Counted from the stretch's first letter, positions 25,345 to 34,989 are shown. The stretch: 41,943 bases of DNA from Bacteroidota bacterium (GCA_013288745.1 JABDBG010000013.1:1-41943), one strand, 5' to 3'. A program made the numbers and translations. The notes: generated from the letters alone by a model not told the origin.

Positions 25345-27429
25345 TTAATTCACAAAATTCCAGGAAATGCCAAGTCTGAATATGAAGCCGGGATAGGCGT
25401 AGGCATGGGGTACGGCAAAATTATTATTCGTAAAATCGAAGCCATTCGCAAAATTAACAGCATTAAGGTTTTCCGCACGAACATACGCGGTAAATGACTT
25501 GATACGAATATGTAAAAAGGCGCTAACATCAGGCTTATTAACAAGACTTGGCGCATTGGGTTGAGTAATGAATTGCCCTACTACCGGAGAATAATTATAG
25601 GCATCATATGCTGTATAATACCTAACATCAAGACCAGTACTCAAATCAAGATTTTTGAAAAAATTACCTTCAAAAGCTATCCTGTTTCTTGTAAATAATA
25701 AAGGTACTTTAACCGGCGCACCGCCATCTGTTTGTTGTAATACAACATCGATATACCAGTTCCAGTGTTTAGTTAGCTTTATTTTTTTTGAGGCGTCTAA
25801 TTGCAGTAAATTAAAAATGGTGGTGTATTGACCTTGCTTGGTATAATCTTTAAAATAAGGAAGGTTTGCAATCACGTAGTTCGTTGCGGATAAATTCACA
25901 AAAGGATTTTCAGCAGTAGCACTTATCATCGTAATGTTTTCTTTTTTATTTAGTGTGCCATTACCAAAATTGAAAGCCGAAGCTGAATTATAAATGAAAG
26001 ATGGTGTGCGACTTATATTATTAAATGTTAACCTGATATTGCCCAAAGTTTTATTTAAATACCGGCCTAAAGTGGCGTATACATTATAATCTCCGCTATT
26101 TAATCCGTTTAAATACAATTCACCTTTGGCAGCAATATCCCATAATTTGTTTCTTGTTCTATTACGGTATTCTCCGTGTAAAACAGCATTATAATAACTG
26201 CTACTTGTTGTGTCACTTGTAGCAGCATGGTAAAGAAAATTACCATGAATATTCTCAAGTCTTGCGCCTACTGAAAGAAACTGCGCCTGGTTTTTGGTAT
26301 CGGGAAATTGTAAAATAGAAAAATCATTTGTGATAACACTCCATTTATCTTGTACCAATACTGTATCAGCAAAGTTTGTTACATCATCTATTGGTTTTAT
26401 GGGGATCTGATACGAAGTATAAGTAACTACGTTGCTGTCATCAACTGCATCATCCTGAAATTTATAGGTGTAACTGCTAAAAGTGAATGTGTGCTGAAAA
26501 CGAAGCTTAGGATAAAAAAGATAATTGGTAGTTGAGTCATTGATGGCGATAGAATCTTTTTTACCAAAGTCATAACTCTGACGAAGAAAAGCGGTAACCT
26601 CTTTATAAATATTACCCGTTGCTATCGATATTTGAAAAGGACTAGGTTCAAAAGCTGCATCACCACCCAGTTTAACAGGAACGGTAAAACGTTTTGAATA
26701 ATTTGGATCAGATAAATAACTATCACTTCTTACACCACCATTTTCAGAACTCTTTATAGAATTGCTGATAACGATCAAAGAAGCAGCATATCTTTTTCTT
26801 TTTCCCTGGTAAGTACTAACGAAACGAAAGTTGTTATGGTTGGTGTTTTGTGTAAGAAAAAATCCCGGAGCACTGATCAGCCGGTACTCGATTCCGAAAT
26901 TAAAATTAGGTCTTGGATTCTGCGTATGCAAAGCGCTTATTATCTGTTCCTTGCCGGAAGCAAGCTCGTAATCAAGCCGCGTAATAGGCTTATCAGTTTT
27001 AAAGAACCTGGTATCTTCTAATGAGTAGCGGTAGGCATCAAATGCATGAAAGCCTGCATCCCAGCCGATCTTCATTAAAGGAGAATAAATAATTGAATAG
27101 CCGGCATTACCTACATTGCCTAAATATTGTTCTGTTTCAGGAACAGGAAAGTATTGATAAAAATCATTCAACGGAGGACGAACGAATGCATTGCTTCGTG
27201 AAGAATCAAGGTATTTGTATCGGATCGTATTAGAATCTTTTGCATCATATTCTCTTCTTGATTGAAAACCTATGCCGGCAGTATCACTTCCCGCTGTGCT
27301 GCCGGACGATGATGAATGTGAACCGCCGCTACCTAAACCGCCGAGTTTACTACCAAACCCTCCCCCAAACTGTGCCTGAGACAACTGGTAACACAACAAT
27401 AAAATTAAACCAAGAATGATCTTCTTCAT
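25345..27429 (-). CDS. putative porin (Porin_10 type), outer membrane
   Basis: A 694-residue protein from the ATG at 27429, which gives a signal peptide (MKKIILGLILLLCYQLSQAQ); the longer frame upstream runs into the PNP gene and is not credible. After the signal comes a Gly/Ser-rich stretch (about 21-50) and a large beta-rich domain with YQYFPVPETEQYLGNVGNAG, YSIIYSPLMKIGWDAGFHAF and PNFNFGIEYRLISAPGFFL, typical of the large putative porins of Bacteroidota (family knowledge). The C-terminal strand FIFRLGISWNFVN fits a barrel end. It starts 7 bases after the PNP stop, so the two are co-transcribed. The substrate is unknown. Confidence 0.82.
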   Translation of the reverse strand: MKKIILGLILLLCYQLSQAQFGGGFGSKLGGLGSGGSHSSSSGSTAGSDTAGIGFQSRREYDAKDSNTIRYKYLDSSRSNAFVRPPLNDFYQYFPVPETEQYLGNVGNAGYSIIYSPLMKIGWDAGFHAFDAYRYSLEDTRFFKTDKPITRLDYELASGKEQIISALHTQNPRPNFNFGIEYRLISAPGFFLTQNTNHNNFRFVSTYQGKRKRYAASLIVISNSIKSSENGGVRSDSYLSDPNYSKRFTVPVKLGGDAAFEPSPFQISIATGNIYKEVTAFLRQSYDFGKKDSIAINDSTTNYLFYPKLRFQHTFTFSSYTYKFQDDAVDDSNVVTYTSYQIPIKPIDDVTNFADTVLVQDKWSVITNDFSILQFPDTKNQAQFLSVGARLENIHGNFLYHAATSDTTSSSYYNAVLHGEYRNRTRNKLWDIAAKGELYLNGLNSGDYNVYATLGRYLNKTLGNIRLTFNNISRTPSFIYNSASAFNFGNGTLNKKENITMISATAENPFVNLSATNYVIANLPYFKDYTKQGQYTTIFNLLQLDASKKIKLTKHWNWYIDVVLQQTDGGAPVKVPLLFTRNRIAFEGNFFKNLDLSTGLDVRYYTAYDAYNYSPVVGQFITQPNAPSLVNKPDVSAFLHIRIKSFTAYVRAENLNAVNFANGFDFTNNNFAVPHAYAYPGFIFRLGISWNFVN

Positions 27430-27436
27430 TACTGTT

Positions 27437-28252
27437 CTATAATTGAGCAACGAGCTCTTTAAAAATATGACTAAATGCAGGCTCTGCTTCTTTTGCCGCA
27501 GCCAATACCTCTGCATGCGTTATCGGTGTTTCATCATCACCTCTTATCCCAAGGTCCGTTATTATGCTCATGGCAAAAACTGCCAGGCCCATATGAACTG
27601 CTGCAATGGTTTCAGGTACAGTGCTCATGCCTACAGCGTCTCCGCCCATTGCTTGTATCATTAAATATTCAGCTTTGGTCTCGAAAGTTGGACCGGTTAC
27701 GCCCAGGTAAACACCTTCCTGTAATTTTATTCCTTTAGCTATTGCAATATTTTTTACTTTATTGATAAGGTCTTTTTTATAAGGCTCCGTCATATCAGGA
27801 AACCTTGTTCCTAATTCTTTATAATTTTTTCCAATCAATGGATTTACCGTTAACTGGCTGATATGATCTGTAACGATCATCAGATCACCTACACGAAGTT
27901 TAGGATTTACGCCACCCGCCGCGTTGCTTAACAATAATGTTTTGATGCCTAAGAATTTCATCACCCTGATCGGAAAAACTACTTCCTGCATATTATAGCC
28001 TTCATAAAAATGAAAACGGCCGGCCATTGCCACTATTTTTTTTCCGCTTAATTCTCCCAATAATAATTTACCACTATGACCTTCAACAGTACTAACCGGA
28101 AAGTGTGGAATATCTCCATAAGGAATTTCTTTTTCAACGGTTATCTCTTTGGCAAAATTTCCCAGTCCGCTGCCTAGCACAATACCAACTACAGGTTCGT
28201 CTTTGTAAATATTTTGAATGAAGGCAACCGCTTCATTGATTTTTGTCATCAT
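27437..28252 (-). CDS. purine-nucleoside phosphorylase (trimeric, PunA type)
   Basis: A 271-residue purine nucleoside phosphorylase, which splits inosine and guanosine with phosphate in purine salvage. Motifs are VGIVLGSGLGNFA (phosphate binding), GRFHFYEGYNMQEVVFPIRV, SNAAGGVNPKLRVGDLMIV, GVYLGVTGPTFETKAEY and GMSTVPETIAAVHMG. The length and motifs place it in the low-molecular-mass trimeric class. Two adjacent ATG codons (28252 and 28249) are possible starts. A -7 box lies about 30 bases upstream. The following gene encodes a large porin, which raises the possibility of linked nucleoside uptake. Confidence 0.95.
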   Translation of the reverse strand: MMTKINEAVAFIQNIYKDEPVVGIVLGSGLGNFAKEITVEKEIPYGDIPHFPVSTVEGHSGKLLLGELSGKKIVAMAGRFHFYEGYNMQEVVFPIRVMKFLGIKTLLLSNAAGGVNPKLRVGDLMIVTDHISQLTVNPLIGKNYKELGTRFPDMTEPYKKDLINKVKNIAIAKGIKLQEGVYLGVTGPTFETKAEYLMIQAMGGDAVGMSTVPETIAAVHMGLAVFAMSIITDLGIRGDDETPITHAEVLAAAKEAEPAFSHIFKELVAQL

Positions 28253-28281
28253 AAAACTGACTAACTATTATGGTTAAACTT

Positions 28282-28289
28282 CAAAGATA
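28282..28289 (-). promoter_or_regulatory. -7 box (TATCTTTG) upstream of the PNP-porin operon
   Basis: CAAAGATA on the plus strand is TATCTTTG on the minus strand, about 30 bases upstream of the PNP ATG, consistent with a short leader. No clear -33 element is visible. Confidence 0.42.
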
Positions 28290-28335
28290 AGGGTTTCCAA
28301 AAGCAGTATCTATAATCGAAAATGCTAAAATTATG

Positions 28336-28422
28336 TCTGATTTCTGATATATGATTGCTGAAATACCTGTTTTAATTAATAAGCGCCCTAAAAATCAGAA
28401 ATCCGATATCATACATCAGAAA
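28336..28422. repeat. imperfect inverted repeat in the PNP-sucC intergenic region
   Basis: TTTCTGATATATGAT (28341-28355) pairs with ATCATACATCAGAAA (28408-28422) with one mismatch. A second, competing pairing joins GATTTCTGAT (28339-28348) with ATCAGAAATC (28394-28403). The module sits between divergent genes just upstream of the sucC -7-like box TATCTTCG (28437-28444). Its role is unknown. Confidence 0.5.
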
Positions 28423-28460
28423 TATGCCGAATTGTTTATCTTCGTCAAAATTTTTTATCA

Positions 28461-29673
28461 ATGAATCTCCATGAATATCAAGCCAAAGAGCTTTTAAAGA
28501 AATACAATGTTCCGGTTCAGGAAGGGATCGCTTGCAGTACCGTTACTGAAGCAGAAGATGCATACAAACAAATTCACACCCAATATAATAGCAAGTTTGC
28601 TGTGGTGAAAGCTCAGATACATGCGGGGGGACGTGGTAAAGGAAATATCATTGGTAAAGAACAACGTGGCGTAGCCGTTGCAAAAAATGCAGAAGGGGTT
28701 AAACAAATTGCAGAAAATTTGTTAGGTGGCACTTTGGTTACTATTCAAACAGGACCTGCAGGTAAATTGGTTAGCAAAATTTTAGTAGCACAGGATGTTT
28801 ATTATGATGGACCTAATCCGGTAAAAGAATATTACCTGTCTATTTTAATGGACAGAACAAAAGGACAAAACGTGATCATGTATAGCACCGAAGGAGGTAT
28901 GAACATTGAAGACGTTGCACATGATACGCCGGATAAAATTTTTAAAGAATGGGTTCATCCGGGGGGGGGGCTTGTTAGCTTTTCAGGCGCGTAAAATAGC
29001 TTTCAATTTTGGATTGAGCGGAGAAGCATTTAAAAATTGCGTAAAGTTTGTAACGAATTTATACAATGCATTCGTTGGGTTAGATTGTAGCATGCTAGAA
29101 ATTAACCCGCTATTTAAAACCAGCGATGAAAAAATAATTGCAGTAGATTGTAAAATGGATGTTGACGATAATTCATTAACGCGCCATGCGGATGTTGCTG
29201 CATTAAGAGATATCAGTGAAGAAGATCCTACCGAAGTAGAAGCCGGTAAATTCAATTTGAATTTTGTTAAGTTAGATGGTAACGTGGGCTGTATGGTTAA
29301 CGGTGCCGGTTTGGCAATGGCAACAATGGATATGATCAAATTAAGTGGCGGAGAACCTGCTAACTTTTTGGATGTGGGCGGTACTGCCAATGCAACGACT
29401 GTTGAAGCAGGGTTCCGCATCATCTTAAAAGATCCTAAAGTAAAAGCGATATTGATCAACATCTTTGGTGGTATCGTTCGCTGCGATAGAGTGGCACAAG
29501 GCGTTATTGATGCTTATCAATCAATTGGTACAATCAACATTCCTATCATCGTTCGTTTACAAGGAACAAATGCTGATGTGGCAAAAAAACTAATTGATGA
29601 AAGCGGATTAAAAGTACAAAGCGCTATTTTATTGAGCGAAGCTGCAGCATTGGTTGGTAAAGCAGTTGCGTAG
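28461..29673 (+). pseudogene. sucC: succinate-CoA ligase (ADP-forming) beta subunit, frameshifted at a G10 tract
   Basis: The gene reads as two overlapping frames (28461-28994 and on through 29673) that together make a normal-length SucC of about 403 residues. The first part has MNLHEYQAKELLKKYNVPV, VKAQIHAGGRGKG and MYSTEGGMNIEDVA (ATP-grasp domain). The second has FQARKIAFNFGLSG, LEINPLFKTSD, GNVGCMVNGAGLAMATMD and GGEPANFLDVGG, INIFGGIVRCD (CoA-ligase domain). The break is at ten G (28961-28970): nine would give an uninterrupted HPGGGLLAFQARK. This subunit of the TCA cycle enzyme binds ADP and succinate. A sequencing or assembly error is the likeliest cause; a genuine mutation or slippage site is the alternative. 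sucD is not adjacent. Confidence 0.9.
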
Positions 29674-29709
29674 TTATTGAATAATTGATATTTTATATTT
29701 AATATTTCG

Positions 29710-29731
29710 ATCCCATCTTTTTAGATGGGAT
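29710..29731 (+). terminator. intrinsic terminator after sucC
   Basis: A perfect 9-bp stem, ATCCCATCT (29710-29718) and AGATGGGAT (29723-29731), with a TTTT loop and a following T-run, 37 bases past the sucC stop. Its presence supports sucC being a genuine single-gene unit. Confidence 0.87.
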
Positions 29732-29833
29732 TTTTATTGCTTCAACTTTTGCCATCGCGTTTCAGTATAATAACTACTCTTTAGCATTATTTATTTATCA
29801 AAATAATTATCTTCATTTTGTAAATACCAGTAT

Positions 29834-32059
29834 ATGAAAAACAGGTTGCTTTTTTTTATTACCCTTTTGTATTTATTACCTCAAATAACTACTGCTCAAT
29901 CAGAGGAATTTTATGGTGCGTTCCCAAGCTGGACGAATTTAAAGCAAGTGTATCATGCAGCGGGCGACGGGATACAGGATGATACGAAAGCTATACAGAT
30001 AGCTTTGGATGAGCTGAGTGATGGAAAACATTCCAACGTATTATTCATTCCTAAAGGAACTTATCGGATCACTTCAACCTTAACAATGCAAAGTGTTAAC
30101 GGTATTGCTATAATTGGAGAAGATCCATTAACTACTATTATTAAATGGGATGGTTCGTCCAATGGAAAAATGCTTTTATTGAATGGCGTTTCTTATAGCG
30201 AATATGGACGATTGACCTGGGATGGAAATAATGAAGCCGCTGTTGCAGTAGCGCACGAATGGGATAGAAAAGTTAAATATGCCAATTCGGGTACAGCACA
30301 TTACGATGAAATTTTTAAAAATATCGGAACAGGGTTGAAATCAGGAAATAATATGGATGCTGAATTTAGTATCCGGCGTTGCCGTTTTTATAATTGTTCT
30401 GCCGCAGGAATTTCTTTACAAGGATGGAATGCATTAGACTGGTGGGTATGGGATTGCTATTTTGAGAAATGCTATACTGGTGTCGCTAATAATTTTCCTG
30501 AAAATGGCGCAGGTAACTTTCATGTCTACAGAAGTATTTTTAAATATTCTATTCTGGCAGATATCTCATTAGGGAATTCTAATTATTTTTCTTTTAGAAA
30601 TAATATTTCCTATAATTCGGCTGCTTTTATTGTTGCACGTCAATTCAGTAACACATCGCCGATAACTATTCAGAATAATTTGATCATTAATGATAAGAAC
30701 GTAATGATGACTTACCTGTTCACAAAAGGCAATGTCCTTTTTTTGGATAATACTTTTGTTTCACCTGACGAAGAAAAAAATTATATAATACAACAACAAG
30801 ATAGCTGGGATAATTCTCCTTCAGACTTAATAATGATCGGCAATCAATTTACTGCAACAAAACAAATTGTTCAAACAGATACCAACGATAGAGTAATCGA
30901 TATTGATAGCAAGTATGGAATTAAAGCGCCGGCACTGCCTTCTTTGGATCCAAAACCTTTTGCGCCGTTAATAAAATATCCGGTTTATGAAATAACCAAT
31001 ACAATGACGGTTAGCGCGATCCAGGCTATCATTAACAGCGCTGCTCTAAAAAATAAAAAGGCCATCCTGCATTTTAAATATGGCAATTATAACATTACAG
31101 GATCATTGCAAATACCATCAGCCGCTCCATTAATTATTAATGGCGATGGATTACAATCGATATTAAACTGGAAGGACACTTCCAATAAACCTGTTATCCA
31201 AATTGCTTCTCCTGCTAAATGTACTATACGTAACATTAAAATATTTGGTGCAAATAAGGCTGATGGTATTTTGATGTACGACAATGATAAATCAGGAAAT
31301 TCAATATACGCTGATCAGCTATTGACTTATCATGGCGTAAATACTAACATTTTTATAAACGGATTTGAAAATACAAGCTTTCGTTTTGAAGATCTGCAAC
31401 ATAATTATTGCACAGGTGGAACATCTATAGAGGTAATAGGAAGATCAAAGCCTACTGCAACTATTTTTAAGATTTTTGGTGGCGAATCTGCGGGTAATAA
31501 TAATTCATATAGCGTTGATAAAAATGGCCGGATACTGATATATGATACCTGGTATGAAGATGGAAGTAAAGCCCAATTTCTCTCTTTAAAAAATAGCGGG
31601 GAATTTATTTTGAATGGCGGTAAGATCGCAAATACAAACAGTGTGAAGGCACCCTTTATTACTATTGATAGTTTTAGTGGTAAAATTGTACTGGCCCAGA
31701 TTATTTTCAATAACATTGCGAGCAAAACTATACACTTTTCAGATCAGGCAGGCAAGGCCCAATTTCTTTGCTTAGGAAATTTATCATGGAATGATCCGAC
31801 GGCAAATATGTATGATATGAATGCATCCGGGCAAAACTATGCTTTAATAAACAATCGATATAATATAGGAAAGGGTTCATTCACAATTGGAAATGCGGGG
31901 CAATACGGTAACGCTACATTTATAAAAAACATGTTGTCTACTATTCGCGCAACATCTGTGTTGCCTGATAATAATGTTGTTAATGCAGCTCATCTCATCA
32001 TGAATAGAGTGATGATCGAAAATGGCATTAATGACTTCCGTGTAGAAAGAACTAAATAG
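29834..32059 (+). CDS. secreted pectate-lyase-superfamily (right-handed beta-helix) protein
   Basis: A 741-residue secreted protein with a signal peptide (about 1-21, ending TTAQ). The N-terminal module has the hallmark of pectate lyase superfamily entry strands: AAGDGIQDDTKAIQIALDE, then VLFIPKGTYRITSTLTMQS and IIGEDPLTTIIKWDG. A second, similar module begins near residue 390 (AIQAIINSAALKNKKAILHF, NITGSLQIPSAAPLIINGDG), so the protein looks internally duplicated. Many Asn-rich helix turns follow each. No sorting domain is seen at the C-terminus. It could be a polysaccharide lyase, hydrolase or binding protein; no catalytic residues can be assigned. It stands alone, converging on the next gene with 2 bases between stops. 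Confidence 0.78.
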   Translation: MKNRLLFFITLLYLLPQITTAQSEEFYGAFPSWTNLKQVYHAAGDGIQDDTKAIQIALDELSDGKHSNVLFIPKGTYRITSTLTMQSVNGIAIIGEDPLTTIIKWDGSSNGKMLLLNGVSYSEYGRLTWDGNNEAAVAVAHEWDRKVKYANSGTAHYDEIFKNIGTGLKSGNNMDAEFSIRRCRFYNCSAAGISLQGWNALDWWVWDCYFEKCYTGVANNFPENGAGNFHVYRSIFKYSILADISLGNSNYFSFRNNISYNSAAFIVARQFSNTSPITIQNNLIINDKNVMMTYLFTKGNVLFLDNTFVSPDEEKNYIIQQQDSWDNSPSDLIMIGNQFTATKQIVQTDTNDRVIDIDSKYGIKAPALPSLDPKPFAPLIKYPVYEITNTMTVSAIQAIINSAALKNKKAILHFKYGNYNITGSLQIPSAAPLIINGDGLQSILNWKDTSNKPVIQIASPAKCTIRNIKIFGANKADGILMYDNDKSGNSIYADQLLTYHGVNTNIFINGFENTSFRFEDLQHNYCTGGTSIEVIGRSKPTATIFKIFGGESAGNNNSYSVDKNGRILIYDTWYEDGSKAQFLSLKNSGEFILNGGKIANTNSVKAPFITIDSFSGKIVLAQIIFNNIASKTIHFSDQAGKAQFLCLGNLSWNDPTANMYDMNASGQNYALINNRYNIGKGSFTIGNAGQYGNATFIKNMLSTIRATSVLPDNNVVNAAHLIMNRVMIENGINDFRVERTK

Positions 32060-32061
32060 CG

Positions 32062-34989
32062 TTATATTATCAGTGCATCATATAAAACCTCCACTGTATG
32101 CAATGCTATCTTTCCTGTGCCGTCTTTTATCTGATGGCGACAACTTGTACCGGGTGCTGCAATGATGCCTGTTTCAGGATGTTTGCGTACTGCAGGAAAT
32201 AAAACCATTTCACCAATATTCATTGACAATTCGTAATGTTCTTTTTCAAAACCAAAAGAACCGGCCATACCGCAACAGCCTGAAGGAATTGTTTCTACCG
32301 TGTAATTCTCCGGCAACGATAACATTTTTACAGAAGGCGCAACAGAAGACAATGCTTTTTGCTGACAATGTCCGTGTAATTTTATTTCTTTTTTCTCTTT
32401 TGTAAATTGATTTGAGTTGATATAGCCTTTTTCAATTTCTGCAGCGATGAATTCATCAATCAGAAAAACATTTTTTGCCAATGCATTTGCCGCCGCTAAT
32501 TTATCATCATCAGCCAAGTCGGTATATTCATCTCTGAAAGTAAGTATAGCAGAAGGTTCTATTCCGATCAACGGTGTTTCAGCAGTTATGAGAGGACTTA
32601 GTAATGCAATATTTTTATTCACTATTTTTTTTGCGTCGCGTATCAAACCTTTTGATAAAGAAGCACGGCCGCTTTCCCCATGTTCGGGAATAATTACTTC
32701 GTAGCCTAACTTTTCTAACAATAAAATTCCTTTGATACCGATCTCGCTGTCATTATAATTGGTGAACTCATCACAAAATAAATAAACTGTTTTATTGCTT
32801 TTTGTTTTTGACTTTTGACTTTTAGCCTTGTGTTTATCGTACCAATTTTTAACAGTCGTCTTCCCTAATGTAGGCATAGAACGCTTTACAGCGAACCCGG
32901 AAAAACGTTTGATCAATGTGCTAAGCCCCGGAGCGGTAACAGCAAAATTGTACAAGGCAGGCATAATAGAACCCAATTTTCCAAAGGTGCTAAAATTAGC
33001 GATCAACCTTGAACGGAACGGAACACCATTCGCATCATAATAATGTTGCAAAAATTCTGCTTTCAGTTTTGCCACATCCACATTCGACGGACATTCAGAT
33101 TTACAACCTTTGCAACTTAAGCACAGATCCATCACTTCATAAATTTCTTTATGATCGAAACGATTCATCTTATCTGAGTTGGTCAAAAACTCTCTTAAAA
33201 TATTTGCTCTTGCTCTTGTAGTATCTTTTTCGTTTCGCGTAGCCATAAATGACGGACACATGGTGCCACCACTCAACGGTGTTTTTCTACAATCTCCTGA
33301 ACCATTGCACTGCTCTGCATGTTGCAATACATCCTGGTTATGAAAACGAAAAACAGTTTTAAATTCAGGAGTATGTTGCCCCGGTGTATAACGTAACATC
33401 GTGTTCATCGGCGGTGTGTCAACGATTTTGTTTGGATTGAAAATATTTTCCGGATCCCAGGTACGTTTTACATCTTTTAATAACTGGTAATTTTTTTCAC
33501 CTACCATTTGTTTGATGAACTCTCCACGTAACCTTCCATCACCATGTTCACCACTTAATGAGCCATCGTATTTTTTTACCAGCGTAGCAATTTCTTCAGC
33601 GATCGTTCTGAATAACTGATTGCCTTCCACTGTTTTTAAATTGATGATGGGACGTAAATGTATTTCTCCAGAGCCTGCATGCGCGTAATGCACAGAATGC
33701 AGATTGTATTTTTTTAAGATATCGTTGAAGTCGCGGATATAGGCAGGCAGGTCGTTTACATCAACAGCAGTGTCTTCAATAACAGGCACGGCTTTTTCAT
33801 CGCCGGGGAGGTTGCTTAACAGGCCCAGACCGGCTTTGCGCAGTGTCCATATTTTTTTTGTATCGTCACCAAACAATAAAGGAAAATGATAACCCAATCC
33901 CTGCGCACGCATATCGGCTTCAACCTGTTTAGCTATTGAAGTAATTTCTTCCCTGTCTTTTCCTGAATATTCAACAACCAAAATAGCGCCCGGATCTCCT
34001 TGTACAAAGAACCTGTTCTTGTTTTGTTCAATATTATCTTTTGTACATTCTAAAATATAATGATCGATCAACTCACTTGCACGCGGCTTGTATTTTAGTG
34101 CGATCAGATTCGCTCTTAAAGATTCATCGATCGAATTAAAATGAATACATAGCAATCCCATTTCTTTTGGAGGCAAAGGACTGACGTTCAATTTTATTTC
34201 CGTGATGAAAGCTAATGTTCCTTCAGAACCTGCAATTAATTTGCAAAAATTAAAATCTTCTGTGCCCGCTGTAAATGGCGCTGTATCTAGTAATACATCA
34301 ATAGCATAACCGGTATTTCTTCTTTCAACAGATTTTTTGGGAAACTGTTTTCTTATTTCTACCTGATTTTCATAATTGCTTAGCAAGCCTCTTACAGCTT
34401 TGTAAATGCCGCCTTCCAAAGTTAATGCTTCACATTTTTCATGAAACTCATCAATGTTCAATGCTTTGAATGTTGTTTCGGTTCCATCACTTAGGATAGC
34501 ATTTACTTCGAGTAAATGTTCCCTGGTACTTCTATATATTATTGAATTTGAACCGCAAGAATTATTGCCCACCATTCCACCGATCATCGCGCGGTTAGCG
34601 GTGGAAGTTTCGGGACCGAAAAATAAGCCGTGTGGTTTTAAGAACATGTTCAACTCATCACGTATTACGCCCGGTTGAACACGCACCCAATTTTCTTCTT
34701 TATTTAATTCGAGAATTTTTGTAAAGTTTTTTGATACGTCTACAATGATGCCGTTACCTACAACCTGTCCGGCCAATGATGTTCCGGCAGTTCTTGGAAT
34801 AAGCGATGTTTTTTGAATGCGTGCAAAAGTTATCAGCTTTTTAATATCAGCTATCGATTTAGGAATAGCGACAGCCAATGGCATTTCGCGGTATGCGGAT
34901 GCATCTGTTGCGTATAGCGTTCTTATAGTTTTGTCTACAAATAGATCACCTTCCAGATCCTTCGATAATTTCGCTAATTCAACCTTCAT
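32062..34989 (-). CDS. FAD-linked oxidase / Fe-S fusion, D-2-hydroxyacid dehydrogenase-like (GlcD/YdiJ type)
   Basis: A 975-residue three-part fusion. The N-terminal FAD-binding domain has AVAIPKSIADIKKLITFARI, RTAGTSLAGQVVGNGIIVDV and GGMVGNNSCGSNSI. The FAD-linked oxidase C-terminal domain ends near LSGEHGDGRLRGEF. A ferredoxin-like domain has Cys in CNGSGDCRKTP and CLSCKGCKSECPSNVDV (about 620), and a CCG-domain end has HGHCQQKAL and SGCCGMAGSFG (about 905). Such enzymes oxidise D-lactate, glycolate or D-2-hydroxyglutarate and pass electrons to the membrane. The substrate cannot be told from sequence. An odd Lys/Ser/Gln-rich linker (HKAKSQKSKTKSNKT) follows the Fe-S domain, encoded by a short repeat. 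A -7-like box is at 35015-35022. Confidence 0.9.
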   Translation of the reverse strand: MKVELAKLSKDLEGDLFVDKTIRTLYATDASAYREMPLAVAIPKSIADIKKLITFARIQKTSLIPRTAGTSLAGQVVGNGIIVDVSKNFTKILELNKEENWVRVQPGVIRDELNMFLKPHGLFFGPETSTANRAMIGGMVGNNSCGSNSIIYRSTREHLLEVNAILSDGTETTFKALNIDEFHEKCEALTLEGGIYKAVRGLLSNYENQVEIRKQFPKKSVERRNTGYAIDVLLDTAPFTAGTEDFNFCKLIAGSEGTLAFITEIKLNVSPLPPKEMGLLCIHFNSIDESLRANLIALKYKPRASELIDHYILECTKDNIEQNKNRFFVQGDPGAILVVEYSGKDREEITSIAKQVEADMRAQGLGYHFPLLFGDDTKKIWTLRKAGLGLLSNLPGDEKAVPVIEDTAVDVNDLPAYIRDFNDILKKYNLHSVHYAHAGSGEIHLRPIINLKTVEGNQLFRTIAEEIATLVKKYDGSLSGEHGDGRLRGEFIKQMVGEKNYQLLKDVKRTWDPENIFNPNKIVDTPPMNTMLRYTPGQHTPEFKTVFRFHNQDVLQHAEQCNGSGDCRKTPLSGGTMCPSFMATRNEKDTTRARANILREFLTNSDKMNRFDHKEIYEVMDLCLSCKGCKSECPSNVDVAKLKAEFLQHYYDANGVPFRSRLIANFSTFGKLGSIMPALYNFAVTAPGLSTLIKRFSGFAVKRSMPTLGKTTVKNWYDKHKAKSQKSKTKSNKTVYLFCDEFTNYNDSEIGIKGILLLEKLGYEVIIPEHGESGRASLSKGLIRDAKKIVNKNIALLSPLITAETPLIGIEPSAILTFRDEYTDLADDDKLAAANALAKNVFLIDEFIAAEIEKGYINSNQFTKEKKEIKLHGHCQQKALSSVAPSVKMLSLPENYTVETIPSGCCGMAGSFGFEKEHYELSMNIGEMVLFPAVRKHPETGIIAAPGTSCRHQIKDGTGKIALHTVEVLYDALII
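32805..32826 (-). repeat. short AAAAGTC repeats inside the FAD/Fe-S fusion gene
   Basis: On the minus strand AAAAGTC occurs twice in tandem and is followed by A-rich sequence, encoding the linker KSQKSKTK. The same AAGTCAAAA-type words make up the arms of the hairpin at 35066-35116. Simple intergenic-type sequence seems to have become part of the coding region in frame. Confidence 0.5.

Noticed and set aside
28461..29673. Two separate genes in place of one sucC
   Set aside because: The two frames carry complementary halves of one enzyme, and the removal of a single G joins them exactly.
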